From CAXBNB01 sp040151475 (lineage in GTDB: Bacteria; Bacteroidota; Bacteroidia; Cytophagales; Cyclobacteriaceae), in assembly GCF_040151475.1 (NCBI RefSeq), contig NZ_JBDKWG010000107.1, forward strand, positions 8,469 to 72,468: a stretch of DNA of 64,000 nt. Reading direction: 5' to 3'. The notes beneath the pieces are model-generated. The model ran no database searches, was not told the origin of the DNA, and saw nothing but the letters and a program-made list of their open reading frames with translations. Each line of letters opens with the position of its first letter. The stretch's first letter is position 1. Below are positions 36,767 through 46,381 of the stretch, in pieces. The position numbers and the translations under genes were made by a program.

Positions 36767-37831
36767 ATGAGTAAAATAAGAATATTAGTTGTTGGGTGTG
36801 GAAATATGGGGGCAAGTCATGCCTTGGCCTATCATCAATTGGACGACTTTGAAATCTGCGGCATTGTTAGCCGGGGAAATAGCAATGCGACATTGAATGA
36901 TAAATTAGGCGGTAAATATCCGCTGTATAATTCCTTCGATCAGGCACTTCAAGACTCGAATGCTAATGCTGTTTGCATTTCTACTTATCCTGACACGCAT
37001 GAGGAATATGCAGTGAAAGCATTTGAAAAAGGTTGCCATGTTTTCTTGGAAAAACCTGTAGCTCCGACATACGAGAGTGCTTTTAATGTTGTGCAGGCAG
37101 CAAAGTCAGCCAATAAAAAGCTTGTGGTAGGGTATATATTGAGACATCATCCTTCATGGGTGAAGTTTGTGGAGTTATCACATGATTTGGGCAAGCCTCT
37201 GGTGATGCGAATGAACCTGAATCAGCAGAGTAAGGGAGCAATGTGGGAAACGCACAAGAGTTTGATGCAATCCATGTCACCCATTGTGGACTGTGGTGTG
37301 CACTATGTGGACGTTATGTGCCAAATGACAAAATCAACTCCGGTAAGTGTTAGTGCTATTGGGGTAAACTTGAGTTCAGAAATAGATAAGGAAATGTACA
37401 ATTATGGTCAGTTGCAGGTGAAATTTGCAGACGGAAGCGTTGGTTGGTATGAAGCAGGGTGGGGGCCAATGATGAGCGAAACGGCATTTTTTGTCAAAGA
37501 TGTGGTTGGCCCAAAAGGATGCGTGAGTATAGTTGCCGAACATACAGGAGTAGCTTCAGATAATATTGACATGCATACACAGACTCAGCAATTAAAAGTG
37601 CATAAAAGTGACCTGGATAAAGAAAACAAGTTTGTTTATCCTGACCAATTTATCAATCTTCAAGACGAACCAGGTCATAACGAACTTTGCAAAAGAGAAC
37701 AGCAGTATTTTCTCAAATCCATACAGCAGGATGTGGATTTGACGGATCACATGCAGGATGCTTTGAGTAGTTTGCAAATTGTGCTGGCAGCCGATCAATC
37801 CATAAAGGAAGGGCGGACTATTGTGCTCTGA
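36767..37831 (+). CDS. Gfo/Idh/MocA family oxidoreductase
   Basis: A 354-residue cytoplasmic NAD(P)-dependent dehydrogenase. Its Rossmann motif is ILVVGCGNMGASH at the N-terminus and the family signature FLEKPVAP lies near residue 98 with the catalytic Lys. DCGVHYVDVM, near residue 178, matches the conserved Asp-x-x-x-His of the C-terminal domain. Enzymes of this family oxidise sugar or inositol hydroxyls. Together with the isomerase-like protein at 32738 it could process glycan-derived sugars. Confidence 0.9.
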   Translation: MSKIRILVVGCGNMGASHALAYHQLDDFEICGIVSRGNSNATLNDKLGGKYPLYNSFDQALQDSNANAVCISTYPDTHEEYAVKAFEKGCHVFLEKPVAPTYESAFNVVQAAKSANKKLVVGYILRHHPSWVKFVELSHDLGKPLVMRMNLNQQSKGAMWETHKSLMQSMSPIVDCGVHYVDVMCQMTKSTPVSVSAIGVNLSSEIDKEMYNYGQLQVKFADGSVGWYEAGWGPMMSETAFFVKDVVGPKGCVSIVAEHTGVASDNIDMHTQTQQLKVHKSDLDKENKFVYPDQFINLQDEPGHNELCKREQQYFLKSIQQDVDLTDHMQDALSSLQIVLAADQSIKEGRTIVL

Positions 37832-38034
37832 TGTTTTTCTATCCAGAATGAAATTGATTATTCCAAAGGAATTTGTTCGTTTCAGAAGTTCAGACCAGAG
37901 TTTCAGAAATATGTAGCGTTAATGTTTCTATAGTTTGGATAGTATTACGCTGTGAAATTGTAGTTGATGCAGGCTACATGTTCGCAACAAATAGAGCATA
38001 TTTACTATTTGTAAGATTTACTCCATTCCTAAAA

Positions 38035-39900
38035 ATGAGAAAAATATTATTGATGCCTTTTCTGTGGTTTTCATTTTGCGTTACTGCGCAGGAGAACAAG
38101 CAAGATAGTCTGATTCAGGCATTGGAAATCCGGCCACAGAAAGACAGTATTAGAGTGGATGCTTTGATAGAGGCTGCCAACTATTACCAGTTCAAAGAAT
38201 TTGAAAAAGGCTTGCCTTATATCAATGAGGCGTTGGAAATAGCACAGGAAAAGGAGTTGTATGTTCGTCAGGGTATTGCTCTAAGAAGTTTGGCTGCCTA
38301 TTATTTGAGAAAGGGCTTGTACGATAGGGCTATTGATCAGGCAATAGAGTCTTTAAGGGTTTTAGAAAAAGAACATAACAAAAGTGAAACATTGCTTTCC
38401 AATAGTCTGCTAGCCAGGTTGTATAGAGACAAGGGTTTTTTAGATAAAGCTCTTGAAATAAATATAAAGAATGCATTACTGGTAGAAGATGATCCTGAAA
38501 GTGCTGTGAAAGCCAGGTATTATTTCGATTTGGGCAATTCCTACAAAGAAATGAAGCTTTATGGCAAGGCAGAATCAAATTATAAGATAGCTCTGGAAAT
38601 TACAAAGAATGTAAACTTTGTGCCTGGTCAAATGATGCTGGGGCTTACTTTGGGTCAACACTATAAAAGTATGGAAGCGTTTGACAAGGCCAAAATTCAC
38701 CTCAACAAGGTATTGCCATATTATGTTGAACAGAAACAAATGAGCAATGTAGCACTGGTTTATTATGAGTTAGCAACTATCAGTTCTATGGAAGGGAAGC
38801 ATAAAGAATCTATACCACTCTACAACAAATCACTTGACATCTATAAGCAAATAGGGAAATTATATTTTGTTAAAGAGATCAATCAAAGGCTTTTCATTGC
38901 TTACAATATTGTAGGTGATCCGGATAAAGCGAAGGAAGCCAATGAGGTTTATAACTTAATGAATGACTCTATTGATAATCAGAAAACGGACAAACTCATA
39001 GCGGATATGAAGACCAAATATGAGACCGAGCAAATTGCTGCAGAAAAGGAACTGGCTGAAAACCGGGCTGAGCTGGCTGAAGCAGAGAGCAAGCAAAATC
39101 TCATTCTGTTTATTGCTGCTGTAATCATCACAATACTAATTATTGTGAGTGCAAGCTTTTACCTGTTGAGAATCAAACAGGCAAAAAAAGCAGAAATGAT
39201 GGCACTGCAATTAAAAGAATCTCAAAAACGACTGGCACTCGAAAAACAATACCGTGATAGTGAACTCAAGGCATTAAAAGCCCAAATGAATCCACATTTC
39301 ATTTTTAATGTCCTTAATTCTATTCAGGAATTTATCATTTTGAATAAAAAAGATTTGGCAAGCGATTACTTAGCCACTTTTGCCGAATTGATAAGGAGCT
39401 ATCTGCACTTTAGCAATCAGGGGTATATTTCACTGGCAGATGAAATAGAAACACTTCGAAAGTATCTGGAATTGGAAGCACTCAGATTTGGTGACGGTCT
39501 GCAATACTTTTTTGATATAGAAAAAGGAATAAATAGTGAAAGCAAGTATATCCCAACCATGATCATACAACCGTATGTGGAAAATGCAATCAAACATGGA
39601 TTATTTCACAAGAAAGAATCAAAGTCTGTCAGGCTGTCTTTTTACTTACCCGAAGAGAATGTTGTACAATGTATTATTGAAGATGATGGTATAGGCAGAA
39701 CCCAGGCAAAGGTAATTGAGGGTAAAAAGAATAAAGCATTCAAATCGTTTGCTACTGAAGCGACTGCCAGCAGGTTGGAATTGTTCAATCAGATGACCGT
39801 CAATAAAATAGGCGTAGAAACTATTGACCTGTTGAATGATGAAAAAAAAGCAGTCGGTACAAAAGTGATATTAACCATTCCATTGATTAAGAAACAATGA
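38035..39900 (+). CDS. TPR sensor histidine kinase of the LytS/YehU (His_kinase) family
   Basis: From ATG at 38035 the protein has 621 residues with a signal peptide (MRKILLMPFLWFSF, cleavage near TAQ). A TTG start 54 codons upstream would destroy the signal peptide and is rejected. Six or so tetratricopeptide repeats fill residues 30-320 in the periplasm, followed by a coiled coil, one membrane helix (LILFIAAVIITILIIVSASFYLL), and the kinase core KAQMNPHFIFNVLNSIQEF with phosphoacceptor His421 and an ATPase domain (PYVENAIKHGLFHKK). It overlaps the LytTR regulator by four bases and is surely its partner. Confidence 0.92.
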   Translation: MRKILLMPFLWFSFCVTAQENKQDSLIQALEIRPQKDSIRVDALIEAANYYQFKEFEKGLPYINEALEIAQEKELYVRQGIALRSLAAYYLRKGLYDRAIDQAIESLRVLEKEHNKSETLLSNSLLARLYRDKGFLDKALEINIKNALLVEDDPESAVKARYYFDLGNSYKEMKLYGKAESNYKIALEITKNVNFVPGQMMLGLTLGQHYKSMEAFDKAKIHLNKVLPYYVEQKQMSNVALVYYELATISSMEGKHKESIPLYNKSLDIYKQIGKLYFVKEINQRLFIAYNIVGDPDKAKEANEVYNLMNDSIDNQKTDKLIADMKTKYETEQIAAEKELAENRAELAEAESKQNLILFIAAVIITILIIVSASFYLLRIKQAKKAEMMALQLKESQKRLALEKQYRDSELKALKAQMNPHFIFNVLNSIQEFIILNKKDLASDYLATFAELIRSYLHFSNQGYISLADEIETLRKYLELEALRFGDGLQYFFDIEKGINSESKYIPTMIIQPYVENAIKHGLFHKKESKSVRLSFYLPEENVVQCIIEDDGIGRTQAKVIEGKKNKAFKSFATEATASRLELFNQMTVNKIGVETIDLLNDEKKAVGTKVILTIPLIKKQ

Positions 39901-40643
39901 AAGCACTGATTATAGACGATGAGTTAAAAGCCCGGAATTTATTGCGCATACTGGTAGAAGAAAACTGTAAGCGTATAACTCAGGTATTTGAAGCTGAAAA
40001 CTTAATGAATGGTGTTGAGTTGATCAAAAAAGAAGAACCTGAAATTGTCTTTTTAGATATAGAAATGCCAAATCATTCGGGGTTGGAGATACTGGAGTTC
40101 ATTAATAAAGAAGACTATAATTTTGAAATCGTTTTTACTACAGCCTACAATGAATACGCCATTCAGGCCATTCAGCTTTCAGCATTGGACTACATTCTGA
40201 AGCCGGTAAGTGCAGGCAAAGTGAAAGCGGCAGTTGATAAGGTTGTTGAGTTTTTAGGCAAATCAAAAATCAACCAGAGACTGGAAGAACTCAAACAAAC
40301 CTTCAAATCCAATACTTTCAGAAAGATAGGTCTTCCGGTCAATGATGGCATTAGTTTCGTGTCATTTGATGACATCATTCTGATGGAAGCAGAAGGCATG
40401 TACACTCACATTCATACGATAGATGAGAAATTGCTTATCAGCAAGCCTCTCAAGTATTTTGTGGAAATGCTCCAAAACATAGACCTGTTTTTTCGGCCCC
40501 ATCGTTCTTTCCTTATCAACCTGAAATACATCAAGAAATATGTGAAATCTGATGGAGGATACATTATGATGGACAATGACAAGTCGGTTTCGTTATCAAA
40601 AGACAAAGTAGAAGAGTTTATGCAATTGATGCAGGGAATCTAA
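39897..40643 (+). CDS. LytTR-family response regulator
   Basis: A 248-residue regulator. The receiver domain has the acidic pair Asp7/Asp8, the phosphorylation site Asp54 in VFLDIEMPNHSG, and the conserved Lys in YILKPVSA. The C-terminal LytTR DNA-binding domain covers about residues 145-248 (IILMEAEGMYTHIHT, then RPHRSFLINLKYIKKY). It pairs with the upstream TPR kinase, overlapping it by four bases. The large surface protein starting 101 bases downstream is a natural candidate target, though no binding site was identified. Confidence 0.95.
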   Translation: MKALIIDDELKARNLLRILVEENCKRITQVFEAENLMNGVELIKKEEPEIVFLDIEMPNHSGLEILEFINKEDYNFEIVFTTAYNEYAIQAIQLSALDYILKPVSAGKVKAAVDKVVEFLGKSKINQRLEELKQTFKSNTFRKIGLPVNDGISFVSFDDIILMEAEGMYTHIHTIDEKLLISKPLKYFVEMLQNIDLFFRPHRSFLINLKYIKKYVKSDGGYIMMDNDKSVSLSKDKVEEFMQLMQGI

Positions 40644-40693
40644 TACCTGATTACTTTAGCAGTTGAAAGCGGAAGTTCAGAAGTTAGCACCTC

Positions 40694-40721
40694 TTGCAGG
40701 TTCAGTTCAATATTAGTTTTG
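40694..40721 (+). promoter_or_regulatory. Promoter of the giant surface-protein gene
   Basis: TTG at 40694-40696 and TAGTTTTG at 40714-40721, 17 bases apart, match the Bacteroidota -33/-7 pattern. The start codon lies 23 bases after the -7 element. Confidence 0.5.
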
Positions 40722-40744
40722 GTTTAGTTCTTTAATAAACCAGA

Positions 40745-43700
40745 ATGAATATGAAAACGAATCTTACCCTAGTGCTAATATTGTTGTTATCAATAACGGC
40801 TCATTCACAAGTTCCATTTTCGGAATATCTTTTTACCTCAGCATCCCTCCAGAATACCGGAAGTGTTGTAAATAGCTTGGCACATACCGGAAGTACATTA
40901 ACTGGAGTCAATGACAGAGATGGTTTTGCTGATAATGCCATTTCACTCAATGGGGATATACTACAGGAACAAGCCGGTGAAAATCGAACCAATTTTTCTG
41001 TGAGTTTCTGGATCAAGACCAGTACCAATGACGCCAATCCGAGATACATATTGGATCAGTGGGGCGGAAATCCCGGAGGAAAAGGCCCAATCGGCTACCG
41101 TGTAATTTTAGAAAACGGTGAATTAAGAGCATTCGGGAAATTTTATGTGTACAATCAAAACATACATTTTATCTCCAATAACATCAATACAGCGGGAGGC
41201 ACCATCGCCGATGGTGAGTGGCACCATGTCGTACTCACCATGTCCTCATGGTCACGTTCTACGCTTAATGGCAGCTTCCCCAATGTCAGTCATCGGTTGT
41301 TCGTAGACAATGTATTGCAGCAGCTTGCCACTGTAGAGATTCCTACAACTGGGGGCACAGGCCGCACAGTGGATACCGTTCCTTTGTCTATAGGTAATAT
41401 TCAAGATCAAAGCGCAGAATTCAGCTATGAAGATCAAATAGATGACATTCGGATGTACACCAAGAAGCTAGAAGAGGCGGAGATCGCTACGATCTATGAG
41501 CAACGCACTTCGCTTGCCAAAATCTATGTAAAAAGTGATGCCGTGGGCAATAACGACGGTTCTTCCTGGACGGATGCTTTTACAAGCTTGAAAGCAGCAA
41601 CAGAATACGCCACTGCTCCGGGCGATGCGATATGGGTGGCGCAAGGTGTCTATAAAGCAGACGCTTCGGATCGGACAGCTAGTTTTATTCTTAATAAAGG
41701 TGTGAAGCTTTTTGGCGGTTTTTCAGGCACTGAGACGGAACTCTCAGAAAGAGATTGGCGGGCAAATCCTACTGTATTATCTGGTGATTTGAATGGAGAT
41801 GATGATAACGATATTTCTTATACGAATACACTACGTAGCGAAAACACATATCGAATAGTCTATGTAGCGGGTGACAATATCTTGATTGATGGAGTCATGA
41901 TCACAGGCGGTCAAGCCAATAATACCGTCAACAATGACTACAACAGAGGAGCTGCCATATTCAAAAGAGCAGATGTTAAAAACCTTACGGTAAAAAACAC
42001 CATTATCCACAAAAATGTATGCAACAGAGAAGGCAATGTTCATGTGCCTTTTACCGCAGGTGCTGACAATACTTTGAGGGTTGAAAACTGTATCGTCAAT
42101 AACAATTTTGCCCGTTATGGTGGTGGTTTTGCTGCTTCTGTGGAAAATGGTGCCACTTTGGATGCGAAAGTATATAATTCCCTGTTTCATGCCAATGTCG
42201 CCGGAGATATCTCGGCTGGGGATGGTTTTGCTGGAAGCAGCTTGTACTTTGCAGCCAATGCCGGTCGCATAGATATTGCAGTGATCAATAGCACTTTTAC
42301 GGAAAATGAAGACTTAGGCACCAATGCATCCAACGACAAGGGGACGATAGTGATCAGAAGACTGAACGACAATGGCACATCGATAGCCAATGCGACTTTT
42401 CACAACAATATTTTCTACAACAACTTGAGCTCCCCAGTGGTGGTAAATGAACAAGTCATTGGTTTTATGAACCGACCTACCACTAAACTAACCAGCTTAA
42501 CATTTTCCTATAACATTTCCAATCAAACGGATTTATCGACCAAAGCAACACTCGCTACCGTCTCGGACAATATCAATCAAGACCCGATGTTTTCGGATGC
42601 CGTTTCTCAGGATTTCACGCTCACTACAGGTTCCCCAGCGATTGATACAGGTAGCAATGATCAATTACCAGATGATTTGTTTGGAGATATTTCGGGCAAC
42701 AAAAGAATCCATGGTGGCATGATTGACATGGGAGTGTATGAGAGCGGGTCTACTCCGAGAAACAATGTGGCTCCTACAGCAACTGCGCAAAATATCACCG
42801 CTCAGCTAGAAAGCAATGGAGAGATTACCATATTGGCATCACAAGTAAACAATGGCTCAACAGATGACGATACACCCGATAATGAACTAATCTTTAGTCT
42901 GGACAAAGCCACATTTACCTGTGAGGACTTGGGAGCAAATACGGTGATATTGACAGTAAAAGATGCAAGCCGAAACATAGCCACTACAGAAGCCATAGTG
43001 ACTGTGACTTCCAATATCAATGACGAAACCGTGAGCATAGCCGATGATTCATTTTGCACAGAAGCAAGTACAACAGTTTCAACAGGCAGTTCTGTCAGTG
43101 GCATCAATTATTTCTTGAGAAATAGTGCGGACAACAGTGTGATAGACGGACCGATTCATGGAACTGGAGATGCCTTGGGTTTCAATACAGGAACAATAAC
43201 TGAGAACACCACTTTCAATGTTTATGGGGAAGTGCCTCCAGTGAACGGAGTATCCGGAGGTTTAGATTTCGACGGTACCAATGATAATGTCAATACGACT
43301 TATACCTTTGGAACCACCAATATTTTCACAATCGAAGCATGGATTTTTCCAAGTGCCACTTCATGGCGCAGATTGATTTCTAATATGGCTAGCGGTAGTG
43401 TTGGATCAAATGTGGGCGATTTCATTTTGGACACCTTTGGCTCTCCTGACAATGGCAAAAACGTAAGATTTACTCTAGATGGTGAGGCTGCCGATATCCA
43501 ATTGTATGCTAACCAAGTCTTAACACTGAACGAATGGAATCACGTTGCGGTGACATTTAACAATGGATTGACTAAGATATTAGTGAACGGTGTAGAAGTG
43601 GCATCTGTTAATAATCCGGCTGTCTCTCGCATTCTCGGAACCTCAAGGCCTGTTAATTTAGGTGCGCAAAAAGCTAGCCCTGCCAGATACTTCGATGGAA

Positions 43701-46192
43701 AAATGGATGAATTCAGAATCTGGACTGTGGCCAAAACGAATGCAGAAATTTCTGCGGGGATGAATAAATGCTTGAAAGGAACAGAAAATGGACTGACCGC
43801 TTACTACAATTTTGAAGATGGAGAAGGTACACAACTGATCGAGCAAGTAGCTGGTAAAAATGGCACATTGGTGAATTTCGAAGAAACAACCGTTTGGGCA
43901 GAAGGTCCGGAGTTGCTTTGTGGAGCAGGTTGTGGTTTCCAAATGACTCAGGAAGTAACTCTGAATGTAGGCGATGATGTAGCACCAACTGCTGTAGCTA
44001 AAGATGTCACCATCTATCTGGATGAATATGGTACAGCTACTTTGACTATTGAGGATGTTAATGATGGTTCGTCAGATAACTGTACTGTAGATACCGATCT
44101 TGAATTGAGCATAGATAAAGAATTTTTTTTTAATGTGAACCTTGGCGCAAATACCGTAACGCTTACTGTGACCGATGAGAGTGGCAATGAGTCAACGGCA
44201 GATGCTACAGTAATTGTAGCAGACAATTTGGCTCCTGAAGCGATAGCTCAAGACTTATCGATACAATTAGATGCGAATGGTAATGCAACCATTACCTCAG
44301 CGCAAATAAACGATGGATCAAATGACAACAGTACTGTCACTTCCGACTTGATATTGAGCATTGATAAAAATACATTTGATTGTAATGACGTTGGGGAAAA
44401 TGTGGTTACCCTTTCGGTAGAAGATGCTTCTGGTAACACATCCACTGCCACTTCTTCTGTAACCGTAACAGAGACCATCGCTCCGATGGCTGTGGCTCAG
44501 GACATAACCGTATTTCTTGATGTAAATGGATTGGCTTCTATCCAGGCATCAGACATTGACAATGGAAGCTCAGACAACTGCGGAGTGGATCAGGCGGCAT
44601 TGGATGTTACTGAATTTACTTGTAATGATTTGGGCGCAAATACGGTAACACTGACCGTAACTGATGCTTCAGGAAATTCAAGTACTGCCACTGCAACGGT
44701 AACAGTAGAAGACAACATTACTCCAATTGCTATTGCTCAGGATATCATAGTACAACTGGATGCTACTGGAGAAGTAACCATTTCTCCGGAAGACATTGAT
44801 AACAATTCATCAGACAATTGCTCTATTGTTAGTTCTTCTTTGGATGTTAATGGCTTTTCTTGTAATGATATTGGTGCAAATGCTGTGATACTTACCGTAG
44901 TTGACGGATTCGGAAATAGTAGCACAGCCTCTGCTATAGTAACCGTAGAAGATAATATTGTGCCTGAAACTAGAGTAAAAGACATTTCCATAAGATTGGA
45001 TGCTAACAATTCAGCAACACTAACTATTAATGATATTGATGATTTTTCTACAGATAATTGTTCAGAACCTCTTTCTTTTAGTATTAGCACGAGCACTTTT
45101 AACGAAAGCAATCTGGGCGCAAACACAGTCATATTAACAGTTGAAGATGGTAGTGGAAACAGTAGTACTGCCAATGCTATTGTTACTGTATTGGAGTATA
45201 AAAAATCTCAGACCATAACTTTTACTGCACCAACAGGAAAGACCTACGGAGATGATGATTTTGGGTTGGCAGCAACTGCAAGTTCTATGTTGCCTGTTGA
45301 TATTTCGATCGTAAGTGGCCCTGCTGTTTTTTCCAATAACATGGTGTCTATAACGGGGGCAGGAGAAGTGACAATAGAACTGACACAAGAAGGAGACGAT
45401 GATTATTTGCCAGCACCAACGGTACAGGAAAGTTTTATTGTAGAAAAAGCACCGCTTACCGTTACTGCAAAAGATCTTACCATAACTTATGGAGATGCTA
45501 TACCTGGCTTCACCTTTGTTTATGCTGGATTTGTAAATCAAGAGGATGAGTCGCATTTGTCGGAAGAACCTTCTATTTCTACTACTGCGACCGCTGGTAG
45601 TAATGCAGGTGTATATCCAATTGAATTGTCTGGTGGAGTTGCAACAAATTATTTATTGACATTGGTCAATGGAGAATTGAGCATAGAAAAAGCAAATCAA
45701 ACCATTACTATTGTACCCATAGAGGATAAATTAAGTGAAGAAATACCATTTAGCGTTGAAGCAATGGTTGATTCCAATTTAGAACTTACTTATGATATAA
45801 CTGGTCCAGCTACCATTTCAGGCAATCTGGTGAGTTTGACAGGAGTGGTAGGTACGGTGGTTATTACGGTATCACAGGTTGGTAATGAAAATTATAATGC
45901 AGAGACAGCATCAGTTTCCTTTGAGGTAGCTGTTCCAGCGGGTCTTGAAGATGGGTTAGTAGGAATCAATGTTTATCCAAATCCTTCAAGCCAATACCTG
46001 AAAATTGAAGGGTTTACTTCTAAGGATATCCAGATAGAAATGTTTGATTTAAGAGGTGTGCCAGTAGTTAGCAAGCTTTTGAATGGTGTGAATAGGGAGG
46101 TGGATGTAAGTAAACTACAAACAGGTATATATCTATTAAGATTACAATCAGAAAATCGCTCCACAACAACAACTATTCTTATCAACAGATAA
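40745..46192 (+). CDS. Giant T9SS surface protein: LamG, beta-helix, LamG, HYR-like repeats, MBG, sorting domain
   Basis: An 1815-residue exported protein. Order of parts: signal peptide (1-21); LamG/concanavalin-like domain (about 30-245, GEWHHVVLTMSS); right-handed beta-helix region (about 258-665, YVKSDAVGNNDGSSWTDAF, with repeated VKNTIIHKN/VENCIVNNN rungs); one HYR-like Ig repeat (about 675-760); a short beta domain; a second LamG (about 837-1055, EWNHVAVTF); five tandem HYR-like repeats (1079-1482); MBG-type beta domains (about 1485-1725); T9SS type A sorting domain at the end (INVYPNPSSQYLKIEG). It probably binds carbohydrate or acts as an adhesin; the beta-helix could be a glycan lyase, but I see no defining catalytic residues. 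Confidence 0.92.
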   Translation: MNMKTNLTLVLILLLSITAHSQVPFSEYLFTSASLQNTGSVVNSLAHTGSTLTGVNDRDGFADNAISLNGDILQEQAGENRTNFSVSFWIKTSTNDANPRYILDQWGGNPGGKGPIGYRVILENGELRAFGKFYVYNQNIHFISNNINTAGGTIADGEWHHVVLTMSSWSRSTLNGSFPNVSHRLFVDNVLQQLATVEIPTTGGTGRTVDTVPLSIGNIQDQSAEFSYEDQIDDIRMYTKKLEEAEIATIYEQRTSLAKIYVKSDAVGNNDGSSWTDAFTSLKAATEYATAPGDAIWVAQGVYKADASDRTASFILNKGVKLFGGFSGTETELSERDWRANPTVLSGDLNGDDDNDISYTNTLRSENTYRIVYVAGDNILIDGVMITGGQANNTVNNDYNRGAAIFKRADVKNLTVKNTIIHKNVCNREGNVHVPFTAGADNTLRVENCIVNNNFARYGGGFAASVENGATLDAKVYNSLFHANVAGDISAGDGFAGSSLYFAANAGRIDIAVINSTFTENEDLGTNASNDKGTIVIRRLNDNGTSIANATFHNNIFYNNLSSPVVVNEQVIGFMNRPTTKLTSLTFSYNISNQTDLSTKATLATVSDNINQDPMFSDAVSQDFTLTTGSPAIDTGSNDQLPDDLFGDISGNKRIHGGMIDMGVYESGSTPRNNVAPTATAQNITAQLESNGEITILASQVNNGSTDDDTPDNELIFSLDKATFTCEDLGANTVILTVKDASRNIATTEAIVTVTSNINDETVSIADDSFCTEASTTVSTGSSVSGINYFLRNSADNSVIDGPIHGTGDALGFNTGTITENTTFNVYGEVPPVNGVSGGLDFDGTNDNVNTTYTFGTTNIFTIEAWIFPSATSWRRLISNMASGSVGSNVGDFILDTFGSPDNGKNVRFTLDGEAADIQLYANQVLTLNEWNHVAVTFNNGLTKILVNGVEVASVNNPAVSRILGTSRPVNLGAQKASPARYFDGKMDEFRIWTVAKTNAEISAGMNKCLKGTENGLTAYYNFEDGEGTQLIEQVAGKNGTLVNFEETTVWAEGPELLCGAGCGFQMTQEVTLNVGDDVAPTAVAKDVTIYLDEYGTATLTIEDVNDGSSDNCTVDTDLELSIDKEFFFNVNLGANTVTLTVTDESGNESTADATVIVADNLAPEAIAQDLSIQLDANGNATITSAQINDGSNDNSTVTSDLILSIDKNTFDCNDVGENVVTLSVEDASGNTSTATSSVTVTETIAPMAVAQDITVFLDVNGLASIQASDIDNGSSDNCGVDQAALDVTEFTCNDLGANTVTLTVTDASGNSSTATATVTVEDNITPIAIAQDIIVQLDATGEVTISPEDIDNNSSDNCSIVSSSLDVNGFSCNDIGANAVILTVVDGFGNSSTASAIVTVEDNIVPETRVKDISIRLDANNSATLTINDIDDFSTDNCSEPLSFSISTSTFNESNLGANTVILTVEDGSGNSSTANAIVTVLEYKKSQTITFTAPTGKTYGDDDFGLAATASSMLPVDISIVSGPAVFSNNMVSITGAGEVTIELTQEGDDDYLPAPTVQESFIVEKAPLTVTAKDLTITYGDAIPGFTFVYAGFVNQEDESHLSEEPSISTTATAGSNAGVYPIELSGGVATNYLLTLVNGELSIEKANQTITIVPIEDKLSEEIPFSVEAMVDSNLELTYDITGPATISGNLVSLTGVVGTVVITVSQVGNENYNAETASVSFEVAVPAGLEDGLVGINVYPNPSSQYLKIEGFTSKDIQIEMFDLRGVPVVSKLLNGVNREVDVSKLQTGIYLLRLQSENRSTTTTILINR
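43979..45195 (+). repeat. Five tandem coding repeats of about 243 bases (HYR-like domains)
   Basis: Each unit encodes about 81 residues with the pattern A-x-D-[IVL]-x-[IV]-x-L-D near the start, DNGSSDNC in the middle, F-x-C-N-D-[LI]-G-A-N-T-V, and ASGNSSTATA at the end. A sixth, more diverged unit lies earlier at about 42765-43020. Units share obvious nucleotide similarity, for example around 44630-44700 and 44870-44950, making the array a likely site of copy-number change. Confidence 0.85.
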
Positions 46193-46220
46193 GGGATAGC
46201 GTGACATTTTTTTGATCAGA

Positions 46221-46255
46221 AAAGGCATTCAATATGGATGCCTTTCTTTTTTATG
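46221..46255 (+). terminator. Rho-independent terminator after the giant surface-protein gene
   Basis: AAAGGCATTC pairs with GGATGCCTTT around AATAT, a ten-pair stem with one G-U, followed by CTTTTTTAT. It starts 29 bases after the stop codon. Confidence 0.88.
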
Positions 46256-46381
46256 TAACTTGTTTGGGAGGGTTTGATTATGAAAGAATTGGGGGTGTTT
46301 GCATTTTAATTATTACTTTAGAATTCAGGTTCTCAACTTTTTCAATCGGATACAATTTTTCGAACATCATACCTTTCAATT

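Noticed and set aside
37873..38034. 54-codon N-terminal extension of the TPR histidine kinase from a TTG codon
   Set aside because: It would bury a clear signal peptide that begins at ATG 38035, and its composition is not conserved-looking.
44248..45174. Minus-strand frames within the giant surface-protein gene
   Set aside because: They arise from the repeat array on the opposite strand and show repeated, non-domain-like sequence.
42765..45195. Repeat array considered as CRISPR
   Set aside because: The repeats are about 243 bases, coding, in frame and without spacers.
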